The notes under the pieces were generated by a model that was given only the letters and a program-made list of their open reading frames with translations, had not been told where the DNA came from and searched no databases. DNA of 64,000 nucleotides from Diplosphaera chodatii (lineage: Eukaryota; Chlorophyta; Trebouxiophyceae; Prasiolales; Stichococcaceae). Where the stretch lies: the NCBI GenBank assembly GCA_032358165.1, contig JAALGY010000039.1, positions 868,001 through 932,000 on the forward strand, given 5' to 3'. Position numbers and translations under genes: made by a program. How positions within the stretch are numbered: position 1 is the stretch's first letter; each line of letters starts with the position of its first letter. Of the stretch, positions 1 through 10,329 are shown piece by piece.

Positions 1-170
1 TCACATTTAGTCCCATCCTGGACTCCCACCGCCGCTCACCTTCGCCTACACCCTCGCACCTCACCTGCCAGCACCCGCCGTCGCCTTCACCTTCACTCTC
101 AGTCCCATCCTGGACTCCCACCACCATTCAACCTCACCTATGCGCCCGTACCTCATCTGCCCAGTCAGCA
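1..170. repeat. 92-bp minisatellite block (MS92), truncated by the window edge
   Basis: About two units of a tandem repeat. The marker GACTCC recurs at 21 and 113, exactly 92 bases apart. It is the reverse complement of the blocks at 10330-10895, 11124-11290 and 11938-12318. It leads directly into the body of a C-family retroposon, so the array may be the 5' region of that element or a frequent insertion target. Confidence 0.85.
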
Positions 171-182
171 CTGGGCCAAGAT

Positions 183-871
183 CAAGAACAAGAGCAAGAG
201 CAAGACCAAGACCTTAGTAGCATGACAACACCTAGCAGCGGCCACCCGCGGAGCCCGCGCGGATGGGAGCACCTGCCTCAGAAGACCCTGGTGCCCGGTG
301 TTGTGCATATCGGACAGCTTGCGGCGTCAGCCGCCAGCTTTCTGTTGTTTGCCAGCGCCAGCCCTCAGTCCCTTTGGGTTTGGTTGCTTTCACCAGCATG
401 CAGGGCGCCTCGCGGCGTATCCGGTCCCAGCGGGCCCCAGAGCTCGGCGTACTTGTACGCAACCGGTCCCTGCATGTCTGCGCGGGGTTTTCTGGGTTTA
501 CCCGCGGGTGCCGTGGCACGTGGACAGACAGACGTTTACGACATTTCTAGAGTGATAGACCCGCAGCGGTGCGACTTCGCCGCGAGTGCGTGGCATTGCT
601 GCCGCCGCCGCCAGGTCCCCGCACTTGTACGACCATTAGGTAGCCTTCCTCATCGGGACTATTGCCTTGCGCTGGTCTCATGGGCCCTGCATTCCCTTGT
701 GGTTTCAGTGTCCTCCATCAACATATTTCGAACATGACGTTTTGATGACATACTCAGCCGCCCTCACGTTCACACGTGAGAAGCCGCATTGTGCCGCAGA
801 GCCTTGTTCTTGAGCTTGGTTCTGGTCTGGACGCCCTTTGTAAAAAACAAACAAACAAACAAACAAACAAA
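183..871 (+). mobile_element. C-family retroposon copy C1, near full length, (CAAA)n tail
   Basis: A non-coding repeat of about 690 bases starting with an AAGAACAAGAGC-type purine stretch and ending in GGACGCCCTTTGT, a short A run and five to six CAAA units. Other copies lie at 1053, 2341, 9061, 9298 and 13316. Open frames inside it are not conserved between copies: a one-base difference near 435 shifts the frame against the copy at 9298. It joins the 3' end of an L-family LINE at 871, removing that LINE's stop codon and 3' UTR. A non-autonomous, LINE-mobilised element is the best reading. Confidence 0.8.
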
Positions 872-876
872 ATCCC

Positions 877-1830
877 GGTTGGATGTACACCCCTCCAACT
901 CTGCACAATGATCATGACAAACCCGCAAAAAGGCTGCCAGTTGCCCGGCATCCTGCTGCATAAAGTCCGCCACTGTGGTGATGTCGCTGTCCTGAAACAG
1001 CTCAGAATGCTGCACCCTCTGATCTACTAGAGCTGGACACCCCCAGACCATGGGCCCTGCATTCCCCTGCGGTTTCAGTGTCCTCCATCTGCACAGTTCG
1101 ACACTTGTTGTGTGATATGACATTCTTTTCGCCGCCCTCACGTTCACACGTGAGACGCCGCATTGTGCCGCAGAGCCTTGTTCCTGAGCTTGGTTCTGGT
1201 CTGGACGCCCTGTGTAAAAAACAAACAAACAAACAAAGACCATGTGCGCCTCATCATCCACCACGCCGCAGCTACACCGCTGACACAGCCGCTCTGCCCG
1301 CGGCAGACGCTGCCACCTCCCTGTCTCCACCCCCAGCATGTGACTGCCCATCCGAAACTGTGCTAACCGCCGACGACCGGTCTTGGAGGCGACTGCCTGC
1401 AAGTAGCCGGCCAGCTGGTAGTTGTCACCGTTGACAGGGCCCCTGACTCCCAGCCACTCACGCACTTTGCGCAAGTCGCTGCCATTCACAGCATCGAATG
1501 TGCGGCGCTGCAGGTGTGCACTGACAACCGAAGTGTCAATGCGCTGCGGCACGCCGTCAACGATGGGTGACATGAAGTGCAGGAACGAGCACACCTGGGC
1601 AGCCCAGCATGCTGAGCTGGTCTTGCTGCGCCCCGGCCGGGTGGCCAGAGCACAGTTCTCCAGGAATGCCTGTTTGGTGAGGCGTGTGTCCGGCATTGCG
1701 ACCAGCCGATTCCAGAACCGGCAGATGGCCAGCGTTGCCGTGTGTGCCACCGGGAATCGCCCAAGCTCCCCCAACACCGCCACGTTGGGAGTGCCTGTGC
1801 GCACACCAAGAACAGACCGAAGAAACTTAG
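877..1830 (-). pseudogene. L-family LINE ORF2 C-terminal fragment (L-a), interrupted by C2
   Basis: The minus strand encodes the region after the reverse transcriptase (a GELGRFPV...FWNRL motif) and a C-terminal zinc knuckle, CQRCSCGVVDDEAH..WGCP, typical of non-LTR retrotransposon ORF2 ends. The copy is split at the residues HMV/WGC by a C element (1053-1236) flanked by an AGACCATG duplication; the empty site is seen intact in the other L copies. Its natural stop and 3' UTR are replaced by C1. The upstream edge near 1830 is an abrupt junction with the Z reverse transcriptase. Confidence 0.8.
1053..1236 (+). mobile_element. C-family retroposon copy C2, 5' truncated, with 8-bp target-site duplication
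   Basis: About 184 bases, starting at GGCCCTGCATTCCC and ending in four CAAA units. AGACCATG occurs at 1045-1052 and again at 1237-1244. Uninterrupted L copies (for example near 3255) carry a single AGACCATG, which is the empty site. 5' truncation, a simple tail and a short duplication are the marks of target-primed reverse transcription. Confidence 0.9.
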
Positions 1831-2930
1831 TGACGAGGGGGGGCTGCCTTGGAGTGCGCCGCTGTTGATGGGAATGGGGTCGGTGGGGGCGCCGTTGACG
1901 CGGATGCGCCCAAGGGTGTCGGTCATAAAGAGGGCAGCCCAGCGCTGGGCGCCCTCTCCAAACCGCATGGCCTCCATGACCCTCAAGGTCCAGGCTCGGT
2001 CCATCCAGTCGAAGGCCTTGGCGAAGTCGAGGAAGAGCATGGCTCCATCGGTGTCATGGGTGGTGAGGAGGTCGGCGAGCTCGGTGTGGTTGAGGATGTT
2101 GTCGCCAATCCAGCGGCCGGGGAGGAAGCCAGTCTGTGTGGGGTCGATGACGGGTCCAAGGGCGTGGGCGAGGCGGGTGGCAAAGGCGCGGGAAGCGATC
2201 TTGACGTCGGCGTTGATGCCTGCGATAGGTCGGCGGTTGGCGAGGTCGCGGGCATCGCCTCGCTTTGGGACGAGGGTGTAGTCGGAGGTGCGCTGACGAG
2301 GCGACATGGTGGGCCGGGCACCAGCCGTGTGGCAGGCATTGTTTGTTTGTTTGTTTGTTTGTTTGTTTTTTACAAAGGGCGTCCAGACCAGAACCAAGGC
2401 AGGCATTGAAGGCTCGTGTGAGAGGGAGGCCGAGCTTGTCCAAAAGTTGGACGTACAGCTCAGCTGGCAGGCCGTCCGGACCAGGGCTCCTGCCGCGTTG
2501 TGCCGCGCGGGCGGCGGCCGTGAGCTCCTTGTGTGTGAGTGGCTCGTCGCAGGCGGCAGCATCGGCGGCAGCGACGGTGGCGTCGAGGGAGGCAAGGAGT
2601 TGGTCCTGAGCGGCGCGGCATGTTGGGCGGGCGGCGAAGTGGCAGGTGTAGTGGTCGGCGATGAGCTGTTGGGCGTGGGCGAGGCCGTTGGCCGTGTCAA
2701 GGCCGACATACATGCCATTGCTGGAGTCCAGCACCGAGGTGAAGGTGGTGTCGCTGAAGTGGCGGGGGTCGCAGCGAGCGTGGAAGTAGTGAGTGGGCTT
2801 CTCGAAGAACATGAGCTCCAATGCCCGGGCGCGATCGAGTGCAAGCTGGGCGTGGCGGTCGTGGTGGGCTTGCAGGGCGTCGGCAGCGGTGTGGAAGGCG
2901 GCGCGTGCGGCGTCGCGAGCATTGCCTGTC
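1831..2930 (-). pseudogene. Z-family LINE reverse transcriptase, truncated, interrupted by C3
   Basis: Reverse transcriptase motifs of non-LTR retrotransposons are read in order on the minus strand: SPGPDGLPAELY, YTLVPKRGD..RRPIAG, QTGFLPGRW, the motif A block FLDFAKAFD and a motif B-like block GALQGSP. The YxDD motif C and the thumb are missing because the sequence breaks into an L fragment near 1830. The frame is shifted at 2341-2397 by a 57-base C insertion; taking out the insert and one duplication copy rejoins TRAFNAC to HTAGARP. It is the continuation of the endonuclease at 3655-4959 across the L-b insertion, so it is dead. Confidence 0.88.
2341..2397 (-). mobile_element. C-family retroposon copy C3, only the last 57 bases, 11-bp target-site duplication
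   Basis: Only GGTTCTGGTCTGGACGCCC, the A run and six CAAA units are present (minus strand). GGCAGGCATTG flanks it at 2331-2341 and 2398-2408. Very short 3' ends of this kind fit early aborted target-primed reverse transcription. Confidence 0.92.
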
Positions 2931-2933
2931 ATT

Positions 2934-3654
2934 TGACATTGACATTTGACATTTGACATTGATTACATACTGGTGGTGGGCCATTTTGGCCTAGCCACAG
3001 GCTCTGGCGGAATAACCCAGAGCAACATGCACAACGAGTCGTGTCCGAAACCGTTCACTCCCCGCTGACAGAATGGGTCCACTCAATCCCGGTTGGATGT
3101 ACACCCCTCCAACTCTGCACAATGATCATGACAAACACGCAAAAAGGCTGCCAGTTGCCCGGCATCTTGCTGCATAAAGTCCGCCACTGAGGTGATGTCG
3201 CTGTCCTGAAACAGCTCAGAATGCTGCACCCTCTGATCTACTAGAGCAGGACACCCCCAGACCATGTGCGCCTCATCATCCACCACGCCGCAGCTACACC
3301 GCTGACACAGCCGCTCTGCCCGCGGCAGACGCTGCCACCTCCCTGTTTCCACCCCCAGCATGTGACTGCCCATCCGAAACTGTGCTAACCGCCGACGACC
3401 GGTCTTGGAGGCGACTGCCTGCAAGTAGCCGGCCAGCTGGTAGTTGTCACCGTTCACAGGGCCCCTGACTCCCAGCCACTCACGCACTTTGCGCAGGTCG
3501 CTGCCATTCACAGCATCGAATGTGCGGCGCTGCAGGTGTGCACTGACAACCGAAGTGTCAATGCGCTGCGGCACGCCGTCAACGATGGGTGACATGAAGT
3601 GCAGGAACGAGCACACCTGGGCAGCCCAGCATGCTGAGCTGTCGCAGCAATGGG
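2934..3654 (-). mobile_element. L-family LINE 3' fragment (L-b) inside the Z element
   Basis: It contains the L C-terminal zinc-knuckle region (stop at 3083), a 3' UTR with a recognisable GGCTAGGCCAAAATGGCCC segment, and a tail of ATGTCAA-type repeats at 2934-2965. It lies exactly between the Z endonuclease and the Z reverse transcriptase, and both flanks read as one linker region of Z. The flanks GTCGCGAGCATTG (left) and GTCGCAGCAATG (right) look like an imperfect target-site duplication. Probably a 5'-truncated insertion rather than a deletion of Z. Confidence 0.8.
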
Positions 3655-4299
3655 CAGCTGTGAAGCTGCAAAGGCGACGGCCTCTTGCAGGTGCCGAAGC
3701 TCCAAGCGTCTGCGACGTGTGTCGGCGGCAGTGCGCCGCTGGGCGAGCAGGCGGATGCAGGAAAGCATGTCCTCCAACAGCCCTTGCGGGTCGGTGTCGC
3801 GCAACTCCGGGGGGGCGGCGCCGCCGTCGGGAGAGGGCGAGGCGTGCCGGCTTGCGGCGGCCAGGAGGCGGAGGAAGTCGGCGGCCCGGCGCGAGGAGTC
3901 TTGCTGATGGAGCCTGTCGGCCATAAGGCGGTCGAGGGCATTTTCCAGCTCAGTGACGAAGTCGGCGTCTGCGAGGAGGGGGAGGGGGAAGCGCCATGGT
4001 GGGCGAGCCCGCAGCACGGAACCGGGGAGCGTGAAGGCGAAGGTGACGCCGCGGTGGTCGCTGTGGAAGTCGTCAACGATGGTGGCGTGTGGTTGATGGT
4101 GGAGGAGGGCCTCAGCGACTAGCCACTTATCGAGTCGAGAGGCGCCGTGGTCGGCGTTGCGAGAGACGAAAGAGAAGTCGGTGGCAGGGTGGGGGTGGCA
4201 GTGCCGCCAGGCATCAGTCAAGCCGGCGGAGGTGGCGAGGTGTTGCAGCTCAGGGGCGCCGACCAGTCGACCGGATCGCTGGCTAGCGGTGGGGGTGGC

Positions 4300-4412
4300 G
4301 GTATGGAATGGATAGCGGTAAGGGAAGTGCAAATAGCGATGGAAAAGGACCTTTGACCGGAAGGCTGTTTGTGTATTGCGTTTTTCAACGACTTATATAC
4401 ACAAACCATGGA
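4300..4412 (-). mobile_element. S element copy S-a, 113 bp, 7-bp target-site duplication
   Basis: It shares about 110 bases with 10896-11010 (S-b), including TTTGTGTATATAAGTCG and TTGACCGGAAGGC in one or other orientation. GGGTGGC occurs at 4293-4299 and 4413-4419. The copy lacks the tRNA-like part seen in S-b, so it is 5' truncated. It interrupts the Z endonuclease and is therefore younger than that Z copy. Confidence 0.82.
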
Positions 4413-4955
4413 GGGTGGCATCATGGACGTGGTCGATGCAGTTGAAGTCGCCGCACAAGAGGACCGTGCGGTGGCTGTCGGCGGACGGCAGGTCTCCGGC
4501 AAGGGTGGGGATGAAGGCGAGGCGTGGGTGTTGATCGCATGGCGTGTAGACGGTGATGACGGAGTATAGGTGACCATGGAGTGCGAAGTCGACGCGAAGT
4601 CGGCGGCCGTCGTCTGTGCTGGGGCCGACTTCGTCGACAGCAGTGCAGCCGCAGGACTCGCGGATGAGGATGGCCACCCCGGCGGTGGCGCGTCGGCGCC
4701 GTTCGCCGGGGTCAGTGGTGGCGGCGGGGCCCCGCCGCCAGAAGGACCAGCCTGGCCAGGGCTGGCCCGGGGCCGCCCCCGTTTGCGCCCACTGGTTGCC
4801 GTCGTCAGAGGCACGTTGATGTGTCTCCTGGAGGCAGATGACGTCCCAGGGCCCATTGGTCAGCGTCGCGAAGAGAGCGCGGCGCTTGTCCAAGTCGGCG
4901 AGCCCATTGACGTTCAGTGACAGCAGGCGTAGGCGGGGGCGGTCGGCGTGGGCGC

Positions 4956-4959
4956 TCAT
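4956..4959 (-). other. ATGA overlap of ORF1 stop and ORF2 start
   Basis: On the minus strand ATGA holds the ORF2 start (ATG, 4959-4957) and the ORF1 stop (TGA, 4958-4956). A four-base stop/start overlap is a known arrangement for termination-reinitiation in bicistronic non-LTR retrotransposons; that it works this way here is inference. Confidence 0.75.
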
Positions 4960-6083
4960 GGCGCCCCGCCGCGGCGCCCTGCGGCGCCGCGGCCAGTCTG
5001 TGGGTCGAAGCCGGCGGCGGTGGATGCCCGGCCTGCAGCCCAGCGGGGCAGCGAGGGTAGCCAGTAGGCGCTGGGGCGGCTGCTGAGGCGGCCGCTCCTG
5101 GTGACTGTCGGGGAGGGTGACAGCGCGCCCTGGCTCCGTGTCACGGCCGCATGCGACCGCCAGGTGCCCGGCAGGTCGGCATCGTGGCGAGCGGCGCATG
5201 TGCGGGGCGTCCGCTGCCGGCGAGGCTGCAGCCAGGGCTGCTCCGGCGGGGCTGGTGATGGCGAAGTGGTGAGGGGCACGGGGCCCGGCTCCCTGTTGCA
5301 ACGGGCGATGTCGGCGAGGGTGGTCTGGCGGTTTGCCCAGTGGCAACGCCAGCGGTTGGTGGTTGCCGTGAGGAGATGGAGGGCGACGGGTGTCAGGGGG
5401 ACGCCGTGTGAGCGGTGTCGGTCGAGGTCGGATGCTGGCAGGGAGGAGGCCCACTCGGTGAGGATGTGGTCGAGAGGGGCGTGAGCGTCTGTGCCGTCCA
5501 TGTGCAATACCTCCGACAACAGGGCCAAGTGGCCCGCTTCCATGACACCGCTGTCGGGCATCGAGGCGATGGCCACGTCGACGTCTGTGTGGTTGACCCA
5601 GTGTCCGGCCGGTGGGCAGCTGTCGTCGTGGCGGCGAAGAATGCGGTCGAGTGATGGCAGCAGCGCGCCAGGGATGGCAAGTCCAGTACCGCAAGTGGTC
5701 CAGGTGTTCCAGAGCACCGGCTCTGACTGGCGGGCCTCCTGCAGGGCGGCGGCAGCCGCCTGTGGCGAGAGCGCCGGAGCCAGATCGACCAGGTGGGAGA
5801 GGAAGCCCTCGGGGATGGGATCATGCACCATCTCTGAGTGCCGGGTGGTGGGGGCCGGTGCGGCTGGAACGCCGGACGGCGGTGCTAACAGCGGAGGTGC
5901 CGCTGTACGGCTGCGGGCACGAGTGGAGACGCCCGTGAAGCCAAGCCCAGTGGGGCTTGCGCCAATGCGGCCGAGGGTAGAGGCCGCGGTGGGGGCCCTC
6001 AGGCGGCTGTGGACAGCCGCATAGCTGGACACCTGTCGTGCAGCTCGGGCGGAGCCGTCCAGAGTGGCAACGTCAGTCTCCAT
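4956..6083 (-). CDS. Z-family LINE ORF1-like protein, possibly lacking its true 5' end
   Basis: An open frame ends at TGA 4956-4958, immediately before the ORF2 endonuclease. A plausible N-terminus is MET at 6083 (METDVATLDG, coiled-coil-like). The frame stays open further upstream, but that part is antisense to another LINE fragment starting near 6100, so I do not count it. The protein (about 375 residues) is rich in Ala, Pro and Arg, with a middle region containing GHWVNHTDVDVAI and LHMDGTDAHAPLDHIL. I see no CCHC knuckle or clear RRM. The ORF1 role rests on position; by analogy it would bind element RNA. Confidence 0.6.
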   Translation of the reverse strand: METDVATLDGSARAARQVSSYAAVHSRLRAPTAASTLGRIGASPTGLGFTGVSTRARSRTAAPPLLAPPSGVPAAPAPTTRHSEMVHDPIPEGFLSHLVDLAPALSPQAAAAALQEARQSEPVLWNTWTTCGTGLAIPGALLPSLDRILRRHDDSCPPAGHWVNHTDVDVAIASMPDSGVMEAGHLALLSEVLHMDGTDAHAPLDHILTEWASSLPASDLDRHRSHGVPLTPVALHLLTATTNRWRCHWANRQTTLADIARCNREPGPVPLTTSPSPAPPEQPWLQPRRQRTPRTCAARHDADLPGTWRSHAAVTRSQGALSPSPTVTRSGRLSSRPSAYWLPSLPRWAAGRASTAAGFDPQTGRGAAGRRGGAP

Positions 6084-6099
6084 GGCGGCGACTGAGTCG

Positions 6100-9060
6100 G
6101 CAAGGCGGTCCTGCAGTGGTCCAAGCACGCCATCTCCTTCTTTGGACGGGCGTACGTCGGCAAGCAGAACCTGCAGTCGCAGCTGGTGCACCTCCTCAGC
6201 TTCGAGTCCCTCACAGCCACCCAACTGGCGAAGCTCAACACCCGCATCTACGGCTACATCAGTCGCAACCGCTACAACACCGACCCCCTCTCCGCCAACT
6301 GCAACCCGAAGCGACTTGTGTGCGGCCTCTCCCGACGAGCTGGTGGCGCTGGCGCCCCCTCCCTTGAGCTCTTCGCCACCGCCCTGGCAGCGAAGCGAGC
6401 GTTCCGCCTGTTCCAGCCGACGCCAGCAGTGTGGAAATCCATTCACGGCTTTCACCTCTTGCGAGCTCCGGCATCCTCCATTGCCCACACCGACGCGCCA
6501 GCCCGAGCCCTTCACCGTTGGGGCCTCGGACCTGCCATCATGGCATCCACTCTCGACATCGCCACTGTGCCATCGCTCCCGCCACGCCTGCGCGACGGCG
6601 TCGCGGCTGCTCACCGCATCGGGATTGGGCGCAAGCTGGACCCTGAGCAGCAGCATACGCACCGCCTCATCATGCGAGATCGCCTGTTCTTCAGCCAGCG
6701 CGCCATCGCTGACCCTATTGCCCACGACGCCGACCTCATCGGAGCTGCATCCCTTGGCCTCTGGTCCCTTGACGACTTGCGGGCAGCCATCGAGGGCGAC
6801 CCCCAGTTCGCTGCCGTCGCACGCGGGGACCTTGCCGTCATCCGTGCCTCCCTTGATGTAACCATGCGGCTAGCGCTCGAGGCGAACACCAACCAGGCGC
6901 ACATGGCAGCCCTTCCCGTCGCCCCACTGCCGCCTCGGCAGTCGACTCGCAGCGTTCCGCTGCCGGTGCCACCAGCCGCACCCCATACACCTCGCCAGCC
7001 AGGCACACACCCTCCGGACCCTCCACCGACAACGCCGCCCACGACGACCAGCCCACGTGAGCTTGCACCCGCCGCAGACGCCTCAGCCGCAGCACCCTTG
7101 GCGAGCACCCCACTGCCGCCGCCACCTCGCCCGCACGATCCTCCACTGACCCTTGCAACTCGGCCCACTCCGCCAACCACGCAGCTCACTGGTCACCGAC
7201 GACGAGCTGCCCGCCCCCCTACCACCTGCCCCCCACCACAACGCCGCCGCCTCCCCTCCCTTGTGCCTGATTGCGTCATCCACGGCCACGCCACATTGCC
7301 AGCCTGCCGTCGCCCCACCAACTCCTGGCTGTACATGCCTCTCATCCTCGACGCCGTCCACATGCCACTCACCGCCCGCCCTGACGCCCACGCCTTCCCC
7401 CGCCCGCCAGCCTTCGCTCAGCATGTGCAGGCACTCAGAGGAGTGTTCGCACGGCAACCTGTCCCCATTACACTCGACATCATCCGACACACGTACCACC
7501 TCGATGCCCACGCCCACATCGCCGCCCACCACCAGGAACACCTCCTCGGCCTGGATACACCACTTGGGCAGCGCATCGCCATGTACAGCCTGCAGCTGAT
7601 CAGAGACGCACTGGCATCCCAGGCGGCTGCCAGGCCCGACCCTCCGCCACCAACCACCACAGCCGGTCACTCAACGACCTCCTCCAGCGCACCCAGCACT
7701 GCCATCACCACCGCCGCTGCCACCCGCAGCCGACGTCGCAACCGCAGTCCGCCTCGTACACACGCCTCCCCACTAAGCCAAGTGCTTCCGCCAGCCCCAC
7801 CTCTGCCGCCACCCCCGCCTTTGCCGCCTCCCCCACTTCAGCAGCCGGACGTCACGCCCTCCACCACAGCCTTGGCCCTTGCCCCACACCATGCGCCACG
7901 GCCGCCACAACCCCCGGCGTGGGAAGTGTGCCTGCGTGCGGCTGGTGTCTGGCTCCCGCCATACCACCCGCCGCCCCCGCACCCGTGTGATGCGCCAGGC
8001 ACAAGGCCTCCTCCGTCTGTCGACGTCTCGGAGCAGTGGGAGGTTGACTCTGCCCACCGCTTCGTGCGCCGCCAGGGCGATGGTCGACTCTACCGCGTGC
8101 GCCTCGACCACAGCCTCGCTGCTCATGACGACGCTGCCTCACTCCTCGACGCCCAGCCCCCCTGGCAACCCTGCCATCTCGTCATGTGGTCACCTCCCAC
8201 ACGCTGCACCATCACTGACACGGCGCCATCGGCCGACGGGAACGACAGTGACGTGCCCGCTCACAAGAAAATGGATCGCCCCTACTTCCTTGCCGAGCTC
8301 GCCGATCTGACCATCGTCCCCAACATCTACGGCTATGGCGAAGAAGACCGCAACCTCATGGAATACGAGGTCTCCCTTGGAACGGCGCACCTCCTGGAGT
8401 CGGAGCTTCTCCAGCAAGGCCGCATCACCTTGGCCACCACGCAGCCCACAGCAATCCCTCGCTGGTTCGCCCCAGGCTACGCTCACGTCGAGGCCGCCGA
8501 GCATGCCGTCATCACCGAGGCCCAGCAGCACCGCACGGCTCAGCGGGACCACATCGACCACCCAGCCTGGGTTACACGCACCTCCCCGCAGGCACCACTG
8601 GCGATGACAGCAACTGCTGCACCCCACTCCACTTCTCCGACGCCCACTCAGCCGACTCAGCCGGACTCCCCACCCCCTGCCGATCAGTCCACAACTAGTT
8701 CCCCACGCCCTGACTCGCCCTCGCCAACAGCAGCTCCACACCGTCTCCCATGCTTCATCGCCATCACAGGGCCCCAACCAAGCGTGCACGCTATGGCGAC
8801 ACGGGCCCGCGACCCACAGCAGCGGCCCCAAGCACACGCTCGCCGGCCCCACCAACAACGCCATCCTCCTCAGGACAACACCACCCCTGCCGTCGCCTCC
8901 AAGTACCGCCGCTGCTGGGAACAGCTCTGCGGCACCAACATCCGCAAGGCTGATGTCGCCGTCGCCTGGCGAGCCCTTCACTGCCAACTTCGCACACCAT
9001 CCTTCCTCACCTACTGCCGCTATAAGCACGCCGCTGTCGACATGTCAGGTGACACCCCCG
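6100..9060 (+). pseudogene. LINE ORF2 C-terminal half (Z-like), 5' truncated, in inverted orientation
   Basis: Open from about 6093 to the C insertion at 9061. The first 150 residues carry the post-RT thumb of a LINE ORF2: ISFFGRAYVGKQNLQSQL, LNTRIYGYI, LSRRAGGAGAPSLELF. Two long Pro/Thr-rich tracts follow (about 6920-7260 and 7640-8010) with ordered-looking blocks between them. A typical LINE C-terminal motif closes the frame (VAVAWRALHCQLRTPSFL); the zinc knuckle expected next is missing because a C element interrupts it. There is no upstream reverse transcriptase: the fragment abuts the Z copy head to head near 6090. Confidence 0.7.
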
Positions 9061-10325
9061 TGTTTGTTTGTTTGTTTGTTTTTTACAAAGGGCGTCCAGA
9101 CCAGAACCAAGCTCAAGAACAAGGCTCTGCGGCACAATGCGGCTGCTCACGTGTGAACGTGAGGGCTGCTGAGTATGTCATCAAAACGTCATGTTCGAAA
9201 TATGTCGATGGAGGACACTGAAACCGCAAGGGAATGCAGGGCCCATGAGACCAGCGAAAGGCAATAGTCCCGATGAGGAAGGCTACCTAATGGTCGGATA
9301 TCGGACAGCTTGCGGCGTCAGCCGCCAGCCCTCTGTTGTTTGCCAGCGCCAGCCCTCAGTCCCTTTGGGTTTGGTTGCTTCCACCAGCATGCAGGGCGCC
9401 TCGCGGCGTATCCGGTCCCAGCGGGCCCAGAGCTCGGCGTACTTGTACGCAACCGGTCCCTGCATGTCTGCGCGGGGTTTTCTGGGTTTACCCGCGGGTG
9501 CCGTGGCACGTGGACAGACAGACGCTTGGACATTTCTAGGACGATAGACCCGCAGCGGTGCGACTCAGCCGCGTGTGCGTGACATTGCTGCCGCCGCCGC
9601 TAGGTCCCCGCACTTGTACGACCATTAGGTAGCCTTCCTCATCGGGACTATTGCCTTTCGCTGGTCTCATGGGCCCTGCATTCCCTTGTGGTTTCAGTGT
9701 CCTCCATTGACATATTTCGAACATGACGTTTTGGTGACATACTCAGCCGCCCTCATGTTCACACGTGAGAAGCCGCATTGTGCCGCAGAGCCTCGTTCTT
9801 GAGCTTGGTTCTGGTCTGGACGCCCTTTGTAAAAAACAAACAAACAAACAAACAAACAAACAAACAACCTAATGGTCGTACAAGTGCGGGGAACTTAGCG
9901 GCGGCGGCAGCAATGCCACGCACACGCGGCTGAGTCGCACCGCTGCGGGTCTGTCATCCTAGAAATGTCGTAACGTCTGTCTGTCCACGTGCCACGGCAC
10001 CCGCGGGTAAACCCAGAAAACCCCGCGCAGACATGCAGGGACCGGTTGCGTACAAGTACGCCGAGCTCTGGGCCCGCTGGGACCGGATACGCCGCGAGGC
10101 GCCCTGCATGCTGGTGAAAGCAACCAAACCCAAAGGGACTGAGGGCTGGCGCTGGCAAACAACAGAGGGCTGGCGGCTGACGCCGCAAGCTGTCCGATAT
10201 GCACAACACCGGGCACCAGGGTCTTCTGAGGCAGGTGCTCCCATCCGCGCGGGCTCCGCGGGTGGCCGCTGCTAGGTGTTGTCATGCTACTAAGGTCTTG
10301 GTCTTGCTCTTGCTCTTGTTCTTGA
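9061..10325 (-). mobile_element. C-family retroposon (C4 + C6), full length, split by C5
   Basis: One minus-strand C copy lies in two parts: the 5' part at 9868-10325 and the 3' part with CAAA tail at 9061-9296. Both break at the same place, the ACCTAATGGTCG site, where a plus-strand C copy has inserted. Its 5' end abuts the MS92 array at 10330. The CAAA tail cuts the LINE frame at 9060. Confidence 0.9.
9298..9867 (+). mobile_element. C-family retroposon copy C5 inserted into another C copy, 12-bp target-site duplication
   Basis: A 5'-truncated copy from ATATCGGACAGC to a long CAAA tail (about eight units). ACCTAATGGTCG is found at 9285-9296 and 9867-9878. The corresponding unbroken site is present in C1 near 630. 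This self-insertion shows that the family moved at least twice. Confidence 0.93.
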
Positions 10326-10329
10326 TGGT

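Larger units (their letters stand above)
3655..4959 (-). pseudogene. Z-family LINE ORF2: APE-type endonuclease, interrupted by S-a
   Basis: ORF2 starts at the ATG at 4959. APE endonuclease motifs are read in order: LSLNVNG, ICLQETH, GVAILI, VYTPCD, LLCGDFN, then beyond the insert SFVSRNADHGASRLD and SDHRGVTF. All catalytic motif positions are present. A 113-base element at 4300-4412 breaks the frame just after HVHDAT; removing it with one GGGTGGC copy restores the frame into PTASQRSG. Downstream the linker is cut at 3655 by L-b. The ORF2 start overlaps the ORF1 stop. Confidence 0.9.

Noticed and set aside
222..737. A 171-codon frame inside C1
   Set aside because: A one-base length difference in the other C copies shifts it, and composition is like random GC-rich DNA.
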